Assembly (NCBI GenBank): GCA_022866005.1
Contig: JALHTV010000062.1
Span: forward strand, 1 to 12,985
DNA: 12,985 bases
Direction: 5' to 3'
Source: Phycisphaerae bacterium
Lineage (GTDB): Bacteria; Planctomycetota; Phycisphaerae; SM23-33
In this document: one piece after another, positions 12,513 to 12,985 of the stretch
Numbering within the stretch: position 1 is the stretch's first letter
How the letters are laid out: the number at the start of each line of letters is the position of its first letter
Made by a program: the position numbers and the translations under genes
The notes under the pieces: model-generated
Database searches by the model: none
The model's input: only the letters and a program-made list of their open reading frames with translations
What the model was told of the DNA's origin: nothing

Positions 12513-12540
12513 CGCCGCTCGGAGTATCCTCCGAGCGGCG
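12513..12540 (-). terminator. Intrinsic terminator of the PEP-CTERM gene
   Basis: CGCCGCTCGGAG (12513-12524) and CTCCGAGCGGCG (12529-12540) form a perfect 12-bp GC-rich stem with the 4-base loop TATC. On the minus strand the stem is followed by a moderately T-rich stretch (TTCGTTTCAT). It begins about 28 bases after the PEP-CTERM stop and insulates the next minus-strand gene. Confidence 0.8.
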
Positions 12541-12568
12541 AATGCATCGATGATCTTGACGTGTGCGG

Positions 12569-12985
12569 CTACCTGCGGCGCCGCACGAGGCCCACCGCAC
12601 CGAGGGCGAGCAGGGCCGCACTTGCCGGTTCAGGGATGGCCAGCGGCGCGCCACCGGGCAAGGTCCACATCCAGTTGCTGCCCATCAAGGCCAGGTCACT
12701 ACCGTCCACCGTGTGGTCGCCGTTGGCGTCACCGGAGGTGTAGCCCAGGAAGACCAGCTCGTAGTTGGACCCGTTAGCGGCCCCGCCGAAGGCGGATGAG
12801 CCCGGCAGGCCGCGTGTGATGTTGCTGGTAAACTGGCTGAAGTTTCCTGTGAAATGCACACCGTTGGGGTCGGAGGAGGAGATGACTGTGAGCTTGTCGC
12901 CCTCCCGCGGCCTGTAGTCCGACAGGCTCTGCACGTCCACCACGCCGCCCAAGGTCGAGGCGGCCGTCGTGCGGATCAGACTGCA
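12569..12985 (-). CDS. PEP-CTERM protein with dockerin-like repeat, 3' part
   Basis: The last 138 residues of a minus-strand gene are visible; the start lies beyond the right edge. The first part (TAASTLGGVVDVQSL, then REGDKLTVISSS) resembles the beta-strand-rich passenger regions common in planctomycete surface proteins. Next comes a single dockerin-type calcium loop (GDANGDHTVDGSDLALMG), then IPEP, a short hydrophobic helix (ASAALLALGAVGLV) and a terminal Arg run. This last block is a PEP-CTERM sorting signal, which in other bacteria is handled by an exosortase at the cell envelope. Planctomycetes often carry many such dockerin/PEP-CTERM proteins. The terminator at 12513-12540 follows. Cargo function cannot be read from this fragment. 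Confidence 0.88.
   Translation of the reverse strand, partial: CSLIRTTAASTLGGVVDVQSLSDYRPREGDKLTVISSSDPNGVHFTGNFSQFTSNITRGLPGSSAFGGAANGSNYELVFLGYTSGDANGDHTVDGSDLALMGSNWMWTLPGGAPLAIPEPASAALLALGAVGLVRRRR

Overview
This GC-rich window most likely comes from a planctomycete, probably a Phycisphaerae-like lineage. The reasons are a murC-murB-ddl-ftsQ cluster with no ftsA or ftsZ after it, a secreted protein carrying a dockerin-like repeat plus a PEP-CTERM sorting tail, and the style of the FtsQ homologue. The lineage call is inference from gene content; no rRNA is present.

Layout. (1) 2-3817, + strand: cell-wall and division genes, namely the 3' part of murC, then murB, ddl and a divergent ftsQ, in the classical dcw order. 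(2) 3862-4272: a nickel-responsive NikR-type repressor placed where ftsA would be expected. (3) 4412-4778: a promoter and a small stand-alone glycogen-binding (CBM48/AMPK-beta type) protein. (4) 4806-9164: a phage-derived module. A LexA/CI-like S24 repressor (- strand) faces a protein with two helix-turn-helix units (+ strand) across an AT-rich control region rich in dyads. The HTH gene is followed by an ABC ATPase-GNAT protein of the COG2401 type and a phage terminase large subunit that lie in one uninterrupted reading frame. No portal, capsid, integrase or lysis gene is visible. (5) 9176-11245: a class IV PLP enzyme and a Nif3/DUF34 metal protein; heptanucleotide repeat arrays in opposite orientation flank the latter. 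(6) 11388-12985, - strand: a secreted protein whose signal peptide is interrupted by an amber codon, a strong terminator, and the 3' end of a PEP-CTERM/dockerin protein that runs off the window.

How the genes fit together. MurC adds L-Ala to UDP-MurNAc, MurB makes the UDP-MurNAc substrate, Ddl supplies D-Ala-D-Ala, and FtsQ would act at the division septum. The S24 repressor probably controls the HTH/ABC-GNAT/terminase operon and has every residue expected for DNA-damage-triggered self-cleavage.

The most unusual observations are: diverged second copies of gene 3' ends just downstream of both murB and the terminase (the terminase copy keeps 13 of 14 residues with almost only synonymous changes); the ABC-GNAT/terminase frame fusion; the lone inducible-looking terminase module; the heptad arrays around the Nif3 gene; and the in-frame TAG in the secreted protein.
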